Shown here in pieces: positions 57,594-64,000 of a stretch of 64,000 nucleotides of DNA. The notes beneath the pieces are model-generated. The model ran no database searches and was not told the origin of the DNA. It worked only from the letters and a program-made list of their open reading frames with translations. The first letter of the stretch is position 1, and each line of letters begins with the position of its first letter. Location of the stretch: positions 86,951 through 150,950 of the forward strand of contig NZ_CAWNSW010000133.1 of assembly GCF_963877135.1 (NCBI RefSeq), in the 5' to 3' direction. The position numbers and the translations under genes were made by a program. This stretch comes from Stenomitos frigidus_A (GTDB lineage Bacteria > Cyanobacteriota > Cyanobacteriia > Leptolyngbyales > Leptolyngbyaceae).

Positions 57594-58866
57594 AACAAGA
57601 TCTAATGAACTAACCTACCTGAGACACAAACGATGACCTTTCGACCCGAACTGATTGACGAGTTGCTCAAAGAATACCGGCACCCCAAAGACTTGATGGG
57701 CGAAGGCGGGATCTTCAAGCAACTGACTAAAGCCCTAGTCGAGCGCTGCTTGAGTGCGGAGTTGAGCACCCATTTGGCAGAGGAGCAGGGACAGCCAGAG
57801 GTTGAACGCCCCAGAAATCGCCGCAATGGCGCCAGTAAGAAGACCATCAAGGGCGAGTTTGGCGAAGTCGAGATTGGGGTGCCGCGTGACCGCAATGGTG
57901 CCTTTGAGCCGCAGTTAATCCAGAAGGGACAGACCCGCTTCAACGGCTTTGACGACAAGATTCTGTCGCTGTATGCGCGTGGCATGACCACGCGCGATAT
58001 TCAAGCTCAGTTGGAGGAACTGTACGGAGTGGAGGTGTCGCACACTCTGGTTTCCAACGTGACCGAAGCCGTGGAGCAAGAACGTAAGGCGTGGCAAAAT
58101 CGTAGCCTGGATGTGGTCTATCCCATTGTTTACCTGGATGCCATTATCGTGAAAGTGCGGCATGAGGGACGGGTGGTCAACAAAGCGATTCACCTGACGT
58201 TGGGGGTAAATCTAGCCGGACAGAAGGAATTGCTGGGGCTGTGGATGACGCAGAACGAATCGTCTAAGTTCTGGCTCTCGGTGCTCACCGAACTACAAAA
58301 CCGAGGTGTTAAGGACATTTTCATTGCTTGTGTCGATGGCTTGACGGGCTTTCCAGAAGCGATTGAAGTCGTCTTTCCTCAGACGAGTGTGCAGTTGTGT
58401 ATCGTTCACCTGGTGCGAAACGCCCTCAGCTGACCGCAAAGCCGTTGCCGCTGACCTGAAGCTGGTTTATGGTGCTGCTACAGAAGCCCAAGCAGAACAA
58501 GCTCTTGTTGACTTTGCCGAACACTGGGATAAGCAGTATGCCACTATCAGCAAAGCGTGGAGGAACCACTGGAACCGGATTATTCCCTTCTTTGCGTTTC
58601 CGCCCGACATCCGTAAAGCGATCGACACGACCAATGCGATTGAATCGCTAAACATGACGCTGCGGAAGGTTTTACGCAATCATCGTTCCTTTCCCACGGA
58701 TGAATCTGCGATGAAGGTGATTTACCTGGCCATCCACAACATCTCGAAAAAATGGACGATGCCGATCCGAGATTGGAAGGCTGCCCTCAATCGGTTCGCC
58801 ATTGAGTTTGAAGGGAGATTTCCTCTCTAGCTATTTCGCGCTTGACACAAACTACTTTACAAACCC
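57562..58866 (+). mobile_element. IS256-family insertion sequence, inactive
   Basis: About 1.3 kb flanked by 25-bp inverted repeats (GGGACTGTAAAGTAGTTCG.. at 57562 and its complement ending at 58866, 3 mismatches). No 8-9 bp target duplication is found at the ends, so one flank has been altered since insertion. The transposase gene inside is frameshifted. Confidence 0.85.
57633..58830 (+). pseudogene. IS256-type (Mutator) transposase, frameshifted
   Basis: The first frame (57633-58433) holds the N-terminus RPELIDELLKEYRHPKDLMG, GEFGEVEIGVPRDRNGAFEPQ, YARGMTTRDIQAQL and the first catalytic region VYLDAIIVKVR and FIACVDGLTGFPEAI. It stops at 58433 right after VHLVRNALS. The rest, DRKAVAADLKLVYGA..NAIESLNMTLRKVLRNHRSFP (the third catalytic Glu), is in another frame to 58830. 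Around 14 bases are missing at the join, where a YVSWK-type stretch is normal. The full-length enzyme cannot be made. Confidence 0.87.
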
Positions 58867-59037
58867 GACTTTTGACCATTCAGATCTAAGAAACTGGAAA
58901 TGAATGCTCATCAGGGCCTCTGCCTTATCTACCCAAGAAGATTTGACTGTTCCAAGCTAACAGTCGCCCTTTGGGTTTGGCATCTACTGAAATTAGAAAT
59001 GCCAAGCTTCAAATGTGTAGGAATACTTTTTGCAGCA

Positions 59038-59973
59038 TTACAATGACTTCTCCGTTTCCTGTTGATGCTGCCTGAGCTGTGCTAAAAACTTAAGAGCATA
59101 GCGCTCAAGCGGCCTACCGCTAAGCAATTCAATAAATTTGTCCAAGGGGTTTAGATCGACGATGTAGTTGCCAATTTTCACGCCCAGAGGTTCTAGGTGC
59201 TTGCCCTGTAGCTCTGTATGCAAAACTGGAAATTTTCTCGTCTTTAATTGCTGCAACAGCCAGAGTACATCACTATTTTCTTGAATCTGCTTGCTCTTGA
59301 ACTGATCCATTACACTACCCGCGATCGTATCTTTGTCAAAAGAAACCAATCCTGTGAGGTTAAATAACTGACTGCGCTCAATAAAGCACTGAGTTTGTTT
59401 TCTAGTTGGTAGTACCCCTAGCCCAAAGCGGTCGATAAACTGAGCAAGAGCACGGATAGGAATTGCGCTTTCTGTATCGCTAATATCAGGGGCGACCAAC
59501 AAAGAGGGTTGACCCAAGATTGAAACACTTTGCAAACCAGCACTGTCAAGGCTGACTTCAATCTGCCGATAAGTAGGTTTATTGACACAAGTCTCAGTGA
59601 TCTGTTGCCAATGTTCACCACTGAGAAACTCTAATAAGGCAATGTACTTACAGCCTAAACTGTGTCCTAACCAAAAGTAGTTCGTTTTGTCCTGGTAAAA
59701 GTCACTGCCCGTAATCGTTGAGAGTTCTTTACGAAGCACTTCCTGTTCTTTTAACAACCCGATCGCAATGTTCCAATGACGAAAACTAAACCTGAAGGGT
59801 AATGCGATGATTGTGTACCCTTCTTCAAATAACGTTTGTAAGAAATATCGGTAGAAAACAGTTGGGAAAGTGCCAAAGAATGCGCCACCAATGAATTGAA
59901 TGACCCCTTTGGGCTCAGGATGAACCGCTACCCAGCTAAAACTAACCGGACTAAACCTAAAAACTGGAGGCAT
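59038..59973 (-). CDS. DUF1350 alpha/beta-hydrolase-like protein
   Basis: A 311-residue DUF1350 protein, a family limited to cyanobacteria and chloroplasts. The alpha/beta-hydrolase core is visible: GVIQFIGGAFFGTFPTVFYR (start), YTIIALPFRFSFRHW, and the nucleophile elbow GHSLGCKYIAL with Ser. No catalytic acid or second His can be placed with certainty. About 300 residues is normal. Function unknown. It lies alone between IS256 and the unknown gene at 60130. Confidence 0.8.
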   Translation of the reverse strand: MPPVFRFSPVSFSWVAVHPEPKGVIQFIGGAFFGTFPTVFYRYFLQTLFEEGYTIIALPFRFSFRHWNIAIGLLKEQEVLRKELSTITGSDFYQDKTNYFWLGHSLGCKYIALLEFLSGEHWQQITETCVNKPTYRQIEVSLDSAGLQSVSILGQPSLLVAPDISDTESAIPIRALAQFIDRFGLGVLPTRKQTQCFIERSQLFNLTGLVSFDKDTIAGSVMDQFKSKQIQENSDVLWLLQQLKTRKFPVLHTELQGKHLEPLGVKIGNYIVDLNPLDKFIELLSGRPLERYALKFLAQLRQHQQETEKSL

Positions 59974-60129
59974 AACAGTTCTCTATTGTGAACAATTTTT
60001 GCAGAAGCGGACGCAGACAAATCTGAGGGGAACTAAATTTAAGGGGGTGGGTTTAATCCATCTCCCCTTAATCTGTCTGAGCCAGGCTCTCGACCATGCA
60101 CTTATGAGTTAGAGAACCTGAAGCCTCCC

Positions 60130-60696
60130 CTAATTAAGGGTAAGGAGCCCACCATTTTGAACCGTCAGTCCATAGACAATTTGATCGAGTGCCCTGTCGA
60201 CAATCTTTGGAGCCGTTGTGTTGTCGAAGAAGGTTCCACGCTGTTCTGCTGTCACCTGGATTTTTGCCCCTGCTGGTGGCGTTCCTCCCAATGACGAAAG
60301 CTGAATATCCACAAAGCCGCGAGCCTCAATGTCTAGAGCAGCGAGAGCAGCGTCAGTGGGACTGGGCTGTAGGATAAACAGTGCTGTTGCTTCAGCGGGA
60401 AGGAAAAGTGGGGAAAATCTATACTTATTACCGGCACCATCAGGCACTAAAGCCCCACCAGAGTTAATACCGGACGTATCAGCAAAAGTAATGATTTCAT
60501 CCAAGGTTACGCCTGAAGGGAGACGGGTCGTAAAGACCAAAGATAGGACAAGATCAAAGGGATTAACGTTGGCGATGGTGAGAAAATAACCCTGAAGGAT
60601 GTTACGACTTAACTTCTTGGCATTATTGAAAGCCGGTGGTAACACTTTAGGCAACTGAGGCTTGAGTAAGACTTCAAATGTAGAAACGAGTGCCAT
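60130..60696 (-). CDS. Protein of unknown function
   Basis: A 188-residue protein, not recognised. It has no membrane segment. Segments such as GYFLTIANVNPFDLVLSLVFTT and GTPPAGAKIQVTAEQRGTFFDN suggest a mainly beta-strand build, perhaps a jelly-roll or beta-sandwich. The middle is rich in Pro/Ala/Ser (LFLPAEATALFILQPSPTDAAL). An AGGAGA ribosome site precedes the start. It is isolated, in the accessory region. Confidence 0.6.
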   Translation of the reverse strand: MALVSTFEVLLKPQLPKVLPPAFNNAKKLSRNILQGYFLTIANVNPFDLVLSLVFTTRLPSGVTLDEIITFADTSGINSGGALVPDGAGNKYRFSPLFLPAEATALFILQPSPTDAALAALDIEARGFVDIQLSSLGGTPPAGAKIQVTAEQRGTFFDNTTAPKIVDRALDQIVYGLTVQNGGLLTLN

Positions 60697-60854
60697 TTTT
60701 CTCTCCTTGTGAAAATCTATACATACCGTAACTCAGCTACCAGTGAATGTAGGGGTACCCCTATGGGTGCTTTTTGGGGTTGACGATTTGTAAGGGAGTT
60801 TAGATGAATGAAAAGCAGATGGGGTGCACTCAGATCTCGACCAGAAGCCCGTTT

Positions 60855-61235
60855 TCAGGTTGTTTTCTTGGCTTCAACAATGATAATGGTGGACGCTTCG
60901 CTTTTTATCACTTTGGTGGAGCGAGTTAGAAGAAAGTCACAAATGCCGTTCAGCCCGACGGCTTCTTCGATCGTAAAGTCTTCGCCAGAAAAGAGGCTGA
61001 TTTTGCGATCGAGAATGCGCCGCACTTCCAGCAGTACCGGGTAAATGATGCCTTCAGACCGGGCTTTTTCACTGCCAGATGTGGCAACAATGGGTAAGGT
61101 TTCTTTGAGGGTGCCCGCCAACAACTCGGAGGGCGCGATCGGTTCAACGGTGGGGATGAAGCGATCGCCTTCTACCGTGGTGAGGTTAAAGGCATCTTTG
61201 GCTTTGCGGATAGTGGTGAATTGGCTGTAGGGCAT
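60855..61235 (-). pseudogene. PD-(D/E)XK nuclease-like protein, C-terminally truncated by a frameshift
   Basis: A 126-residue frame resembling a cyanobacterial family of about 200 residues: MPYSQFTTIRKAKDAFNLTTVEGDRF, SGSEKARSEGIIYPVLLEVRRIL, then GICDFLLT (Asp) and IIIVEAKK (ExK), the nuclease core. It stops after VEAKKTT, where one base seems lost: the +1 frame gives ENNLKTGF, as in full-length relatives, then diverges. The last third is missing. Its start overlaps the DUF2283 stop by one base. Confidence 0.65.
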
Positions 61236-61447
61236 CAGGACGGTGCCGTGAGTTGCGCCAGGAGTGGTTTTTCTTTGGCAAGCTGGCTCACGTTGAGCAC
61301 GGAAAAACCCAGGATCTGCCCCTGCTGGTCAACCCACTCCAGGATTGCGTCGTGATCGATTTCTCGCATATAGCCGGGTGCATCTGAGAAGAGAACTTCT
61401 AGAAAGTCTGCTTCTGGATCGAACCAAATTTTTACGGTTTGGGACAT
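61235..61447 (-). CDS. DUF2283 small protein
   Basis: A 70-residue DUF2283 protein: KIWFDPEADFLEVLFSDAPGYMREIDHDAILEWVDQQG then ILGFSVLNVSQLAKEKP. The family consists of single small beta-alpha proteins with an alternating YDPEADxLxV opening, often found near toxin-antitoxin and nuclease genes; function unknown. It overlaps the following nuclease-like gene by one base, so they were probably a pair. Confidence 0.88.
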   Translation of the reverse strand: MSQTVKIWFDPEADFLEVLFSDAPGYMREIDHDAILEWVDQQGQILGFSVLNVSQLAKEKPLLAQLTAPS

Positions 61448-61539
61448 ACCTGCTCTCCTGCTTTCAGGTTAAGGTGTGGATGGGTTTTGGTCGAGTGTGT
61501 TAGACGTGAAGCCTATGACTTAGAAAATTGGGCAAAAAG

Positions 61540-61665
61540 ATGAAGACGACTATTTTGATTGATGATCAACTCGTTAATGAGGCGCTTGAGGCGACAGGTT
61601 TGGCGACACAGGAAGAAGTGGTCGCACTAGGTCTAAAAACCTTAATTAATACCAATTTAATGTGA
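61540..61665 (+). pseudogene. VapB-type antitoxin truncated by an IS630 element
   Basis: ATG at 61540 opens MKTTILIDDQLVNEALEATGL, then TQEEVVALGLKTLI: the ribbon-helix-helix start of VapB-type antitoxins (MKTTI.IDD.L). The last residues (NTNLM) and the stop codon come from the IS630 inverted repeat. The VapC toxin that would follow is absent. Confidence 0.75.
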
Positions 61666-62199
61666 AGCCGCGTAGAAAAGTGCTTCTAAAATAAAGTTGT
61701 AGGACGAAACCGACATCACTTGTTCCAACGTCAGTTGATCAAACAGGTCTTGAACGCGTTCCCGCAACGCTTGCAAGGAAGGAAATAGCTGATTTTTCAG
61801 TGGTTGTTTGAGCAGTTGCCAGAACCGTTCAATTGGGTTGAGTTCGGGACTATGGGCAGGTTGCACTAAAGGAATAATGTTCTCGGGCCAACGAATCGCG
61901 CTCGTCATGTGTGCCGGAGCTTGATCCACCTGTAAAATGGCCCAATCCTCCCCTAACTGTTGAGAGAGCCAATCCAAAAACTCCTGAAAACACTCACCAT
62001 TAAGTTTGGGATACTCGTGCAAGAAATGAGCACCACTCAAAGGAGCGATCGCTCCATAAATCCAGAAATTCTCTCGTCCCCACTGCACCGCCACCTTGGG
62101 CTTGACTCCCTTGGCCGTAATCACTTTGCCACTCTGAGTCTTTAACCCGACTCGGCTTTCATCTTGACAAAGATAGTGAATCACTTTCCCCTGCGCCAA
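61657..62199 (-). CDS. IS630-type transposase orfB (DDE part)
   Basis: The catalytic frame, 180 residues as drawn; translation normally enters it by a -1 slip from orfA. The three acids of the DDE site are in CQDESRVGL (first Asp), LQVDQAPAHM (second Asp) and HSPELNPIERFW (Glu). Its end is at 61657 close to the left inverted repeat. All three motifs are intact. Confidence 0.9.
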   Translation of the reverse strand: MAQGKVIHYLCQDESRVGLKTQSGKVITAKGVKPKVAVQWGRENFWIYGAIAPLSGAHFLHEYPKLNGECFQEFLDWLSQQLGEDWAILQVDQAPAHMTSAIRWPENIIPLVQPAHSPELNPIERFWQLLKQPLKNQLFPSLQALRERVQDLFDQLTLEQVMSVSSYNFILEALFYAASH

Positions 62200-62207
62200 C
62201 AGACTCT

Positions 62208-62717
62208 CTAGCGCAATGAGGGCAGCTCCAAGGTTTTTTTAAAAGTCTCAACCGCCTGCTCATTCTGCTGATGACTCTGCGGACGAGGCACTTTGAGTTT
62301 CCCACCCAGCAGATACCTCACCGTGGCATAGACGGTGCCATACTCCACCGTCAGCCCGTGTTTCTCCTGCAGCCATTCCACAATCGCCCCATAACTGCGG
62401 AAGCCTTCTGGGTTTTGCAACTGCCGTTGCAGATCGGCCAGCACCTCAGCGTTGATTTTGCGCTCATTCCCAGGAGCCTTGTTGACTTGCAGCAATTGCT
62501 TGAGTCCACCACGACGGTATTTTTGTAGCCAGCGTGTGATGGTGGAAGTATCGCGTCCCAGACGTTTGCCAATTTCTTGTTGTTGCGTCACCTGCCCACT
62601 TTTGAGCCACCAACGCATCTGAAGTTTTTCTTTGGCAATCGCCTCTCGCACATGCTGGAGTTGTTTCTTCAGTTCAGCTTCGCTTTCGGTAATCTCAATA
62701 TTGAAGGGGCGACTCAT
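62208..62717 (-). CDS. IS630-type transposase orfA (HTH part)
   Basis: A 169-residue first frame. The start has a coiled helix (AELKKQLQHVREAIAKEKLQ), then HTH motifs RLGRDTSTITRWLQKYRRGGLKQLL and, after a basic KINAEVLADLQRQL segment, the winged GFRSYGAIVEWLQEKHGLTVEY. It ends after a run of seven A's and a C (62240-62233), which is a standard -1 slippery heptamer, AAAAAAC. Confidence 0.92.
   Translation of the reverse strand: MSRPFNIEITESEAELKKQLQHVREAIAKEKLQMRWWLKSGQVTQQQEIGKRLGRDTSTITRWLQKYRRGGLKQLLQVNKAPGNERKINAEVLADLQRQLQNPEGFRSYGAIVEWLQEKHGLTVEYGTVYATVRYLLGGKLKVPRPQSHQQNEQAVETFKKTLELPSLR
62233..62240 (-). promoter_or_regulatory. -1 ribosomal frameshift site joining orfA and orfB
   Basis: On the minus strand A7 then C: the heptamer A-AAA-AAC. 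A -1 slip reads on as NLGAALIALESLLAQGK and enters the orfB frame, giving one full transposase. Confidence 0.8.
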
Positions 62718-62830
62718 AGCATATTTTAGGGCTTGACTTTATGACTCATATTATATGTTTCCTCACATTAAATTGGTATTAAGTGGGTTCAAGGTTGTTG
62801 AAAGCGGTGCTTTAAGGAAGGTTTCTGGCT

Positions 62831-63325
62831 ATGACAAGCAATATTGCGAGCAATTCCGAAATGAAATCTGATAGTTCCGTAATCACTGCCAAAATCGAGC
62901 TGCTGCAAGCAAAAGTTGACGACGCAATCAAAAAAGTCCGAGGTAATAGACGAGATAATCGGAGAAAAGCTTCTCTCATAAAGTTGACGGCTACTTTCTG
63001 TTCAGCCACGGCGACAATTTTGCTTGGGTTAAAAGTGCCCAACCTAGAATCGCAACTTAAGGATATTGCATTTGTTTTGACTGCGTTAATTACTCTACTG
63101 AGCGCATTAGAACCATTCTTCAACTTCAGAGCTTTGTGGGTAGAACACGAAATAGCTCTATGGAAGTTTCATCGGCTAAGAGATAAGATCGAGTTCTACC
63201 TTGCTGGTAACAAACCTGAAAAGATGAGCATCGATGAAATTAATGGCTTTCACGCTGAGTTTCAAATCATATGGGACGATTTGAGCCAGTCTTGGATCAA
63301 CTATAGAAAACAAGAAAAGTCTTAA
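62831..63325 (+). CDS. SLATT-domain two-helix membrane protein
   Basis: A 164-residue protein with the SLATT (DUF4231-type) build: a charged N-terminus and helix, then two transmembrane segments (about 49-67 and 78-97), with LRDKIEFYLAGNKPEK and FHAEFQIIWDDLSQSW behind. SLATT proteins are predicted effectors that make pores when activated by cyclic-oligonucleotide or NAD-type signals in defence systems. No SMODS synthase or SLOG sensor gene is found here, so it is an orphan as far as the window shows. Confidence 0.75.
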   Translation: MTSNIASNSEMKSDSSVITAKIELLQAKVDDAIKKVRGNRRDNRRKASLIKLTATFCSATATILLGLKVPNLESQLKDIAFVLTALITLLSALEPFFNFRALWVEHEIALWKFHRLRDKIEFYLAGNKPEKMSIDEINGFHAEFQIIWDDLSQSWINYRKQEKS

Positions 63326-63382
63326 AAGTCCTTCGTAGCCAGTAATTTGATATGATTGGCTAGCCGTGATCTAGACTAGCAA

Positions 63383-63667
63383 GTGCCTCGTAATGATATT
63401 GACCGCATCAGAGAGAAAATTCGCCTCCGCCAGTATGATATGTCTGCTCATGCGATGGAAGAAATGGCTGAAGATCTACTGACTATCTTGGATGTAGAGG
63501 AAGCAGTTCTGAACGGTCAGGTCATTCGGGTTGAAAAAGATGATCCCAGAGGCACAAAATATACAGTAGTGGGGACTGCATTAGATCAACAAACACCTGT
63601 TGGAGTGGTTGGACGTTTCGCTAGCACCGGAAGCTATCTAATCATAACGGTTTATGAAGTCACTTAA
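63383..63667 (+). CDS. DUF4258 protein, likely toxin
   Basis: A 94-residue protein with the DUF4258 features RLRQYDMSAHAMEEMAEDLLTILDVEEAVLNGQVI and TKYTVVGTALDQQTPVGVVGRF. The fold is related to RelE/MqsR-like RNases. It starts at a GTG (63383). The gene overlaps the long frame of the YgiT-type gene, and the pair has the layout of a type II toxin-antitoxin module. Direct toxicity is inferred from family context. Confidence 0.85.
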   Translation: MPRNDIDRIREKIRLRQYDMSAHAMEEMAEDLLTILDVEEAVLNGQVIRVEKDDPRGTKYTVVGTALDQQTPVGVVGRFASTGSYLIITVYEVT

Positions 63668-63683
63668 CTTGAGGGCTAATCAT

Positions 63684-63926
63684 ATGTATGGGTACAGATG
63701 TGAGTATTGCGAAGGGACTGTTCAACCCAGAACCGTCAAGCGCGAGGCATTCAAACATAGAGATGGATTCGTTATCCTCGAAGATGTGACGATTGGTGTT
63801 TGTGATACTTGCGGCAATCGATACTACTCAGCAGATATTCTTCATGCAGTTCATGCTGTTGTGACTGGAGCCAAGCTCCCTGAGAGAACTGAGCAAATTC
63901 CAGTTACTCATCTAGAATCAGCCTAG
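63684..63926 (+). CDS. YgiT-type zinc finger protein, likely antitoxin
   Basis: An 80-residue protein from the ATG at 63684, which has GAGGG eight bases upstream; an ATG at 63654 adds ten residues but lacks such a site. MYGYRCEYCEGTVQPRTVKRE and GVCDTCGNRYYSADI form the CxxC / CxxC zinc site. YgiT (MqsA) proteins are antitoxins for MqsR-type and DUF4258 toxins. The DNA-binding HTH domain of full MqsA is missing, so it is the short form. Confidence 0.88.
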   Translation: MYGYRCEYCEGTVQPRTVKREAFKHRDGFVILEDVTIGVCDTCGNRYYSADILHAVHAVVTGAKLPERTEQIPVTHLESA

Positions 63927-64000
63927 TGGTCTGTCAATTTTCAGTTGATGGGTAAAGTCGCTGTAGTTTGATGCGTGCATCGGCTGTCGTAAACCGCCAA

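Larger units (their letters stand above)
61650..62779 (-). mobile_element. IS630-family insertion sequence, apparently intact
   Basis: About 1.13 kb with near-perfect terminal inverted repeats (ACCAATTTAATGTGA at both ends) between TA dinucleotides (61650-61651 and 62778-62779), as expected for IS630. Both transposase frames are open. Its left end sits in a VapB gene. Confidence 0.9.

Noticed and set aside
1..64000. CRISPR arrays, tRNA, rRNA and tmRNA genes
   Set aside because: No regularly spaced direct repeats with unique spacers and no tRNA-like T-arm with matching acceptor stem were seen when reading the intergenic stretches; no rRNA sequence was recognised.

Overview
The window reads as chromosomal DNA of a cyanobacterium, most likely a filamentous one. 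HIP1 octamers (GCGATCGC) occur throughout. Gene content is cyanobacterial: group-3 sigma factor sigF, an Omp85 with a proline-rich N-terminus next to lpxC-fabZ-lpxA-lpxB, the plastoquinone prenyltransferase, a phosphoribulokinase-family protein, DUF4278, DUF3285, DUF1350 and Uma2 proteins, and heptamer short tandem repeats between genes. The genus cannot be fixed from the sequence alone.

Layout. 1-3 kb: 5' part of an HTH/NB-ARC regulator, then a cluster of very small proteins including two DUF4278 mini-proteins. 3-12.8 kb: ferritin-like diiron protein, PHP phosphoesterase, NTF2-like secreted protein, a membrane protein, glycosyltransferase with TPRs, ABC permease, gpmI, secG and a secreted zincin. 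12.9-23.6 kb: malQ, a Nudix hydrolase, ridA, a dnaJ/dnaK chaperone pair, bestrophin, a PGM1-related ATP-grasp ligase, an MBL-fold protein and the glutamine amidotransferase of chorismate metabolism. 23.8-33.4 kb: dgkA-ybeY-DUF3285, GT4, prfB with its programmed +1 frameshift, a Bax-inhibitor-1 protein, sigF, ubiA, a repeat lipoprotein and purC. 33.6-39.9 kb: outer-membrane assembly and lipid A block (omp85, lpxC, fabZ, lpxA, lpxB), with overlapping start/stop codons at two of the junctions.

40-43 kb is a small gene graveyard: an RND efflux pump reduced to its two ends, an IS1-like scrap and a frameshifted serine acetyltransferase. Between them sits an intact-looking small HTH protein with a palindromic candidate operator. 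43-50.4 kb returns to ordinary genes (PRK-family, comB, GH10-like hydrolase, GFA, GNAT) and includes a translationally coupled four-gene operon: lipoprotein, Nramp-like transporter and two PRC-barrel proteins.

50.4-64 kb is an accessory island with three insertion sequences (two IS630-type, one IS256-type) and a wrecked type I restriction system. Its hsdR N-terminus is fused in frame to an hsdM C-terminus, and its hsdS is frameshifted. Around it are MntA/HepT, HicA/HicB, DUF4258/YgiT-type and truncated VapB modules, a broken DUF559 endonuclease, a broken PD-(D/E)XK protein, Uma2, DUF2283, and an orphan SLATT-domain membrane protein of the kind found in nucleotide-signalling defence. Many of these genes show visible decay, so the island looks like a turnover zone for defence and addiction genes.

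Dispersed repeats are prominent: a GC-rich palindromic element of about 115 bp in three copies (8.5, 40.1, 44.3 kb), two copies of a GATCCCCC palindromic repeat (53.6-53.8 kb), a 26-bp small dispersed repeat inside an IS630 transposase, and heptamer tandem repeats in at least five intergenic gaps.
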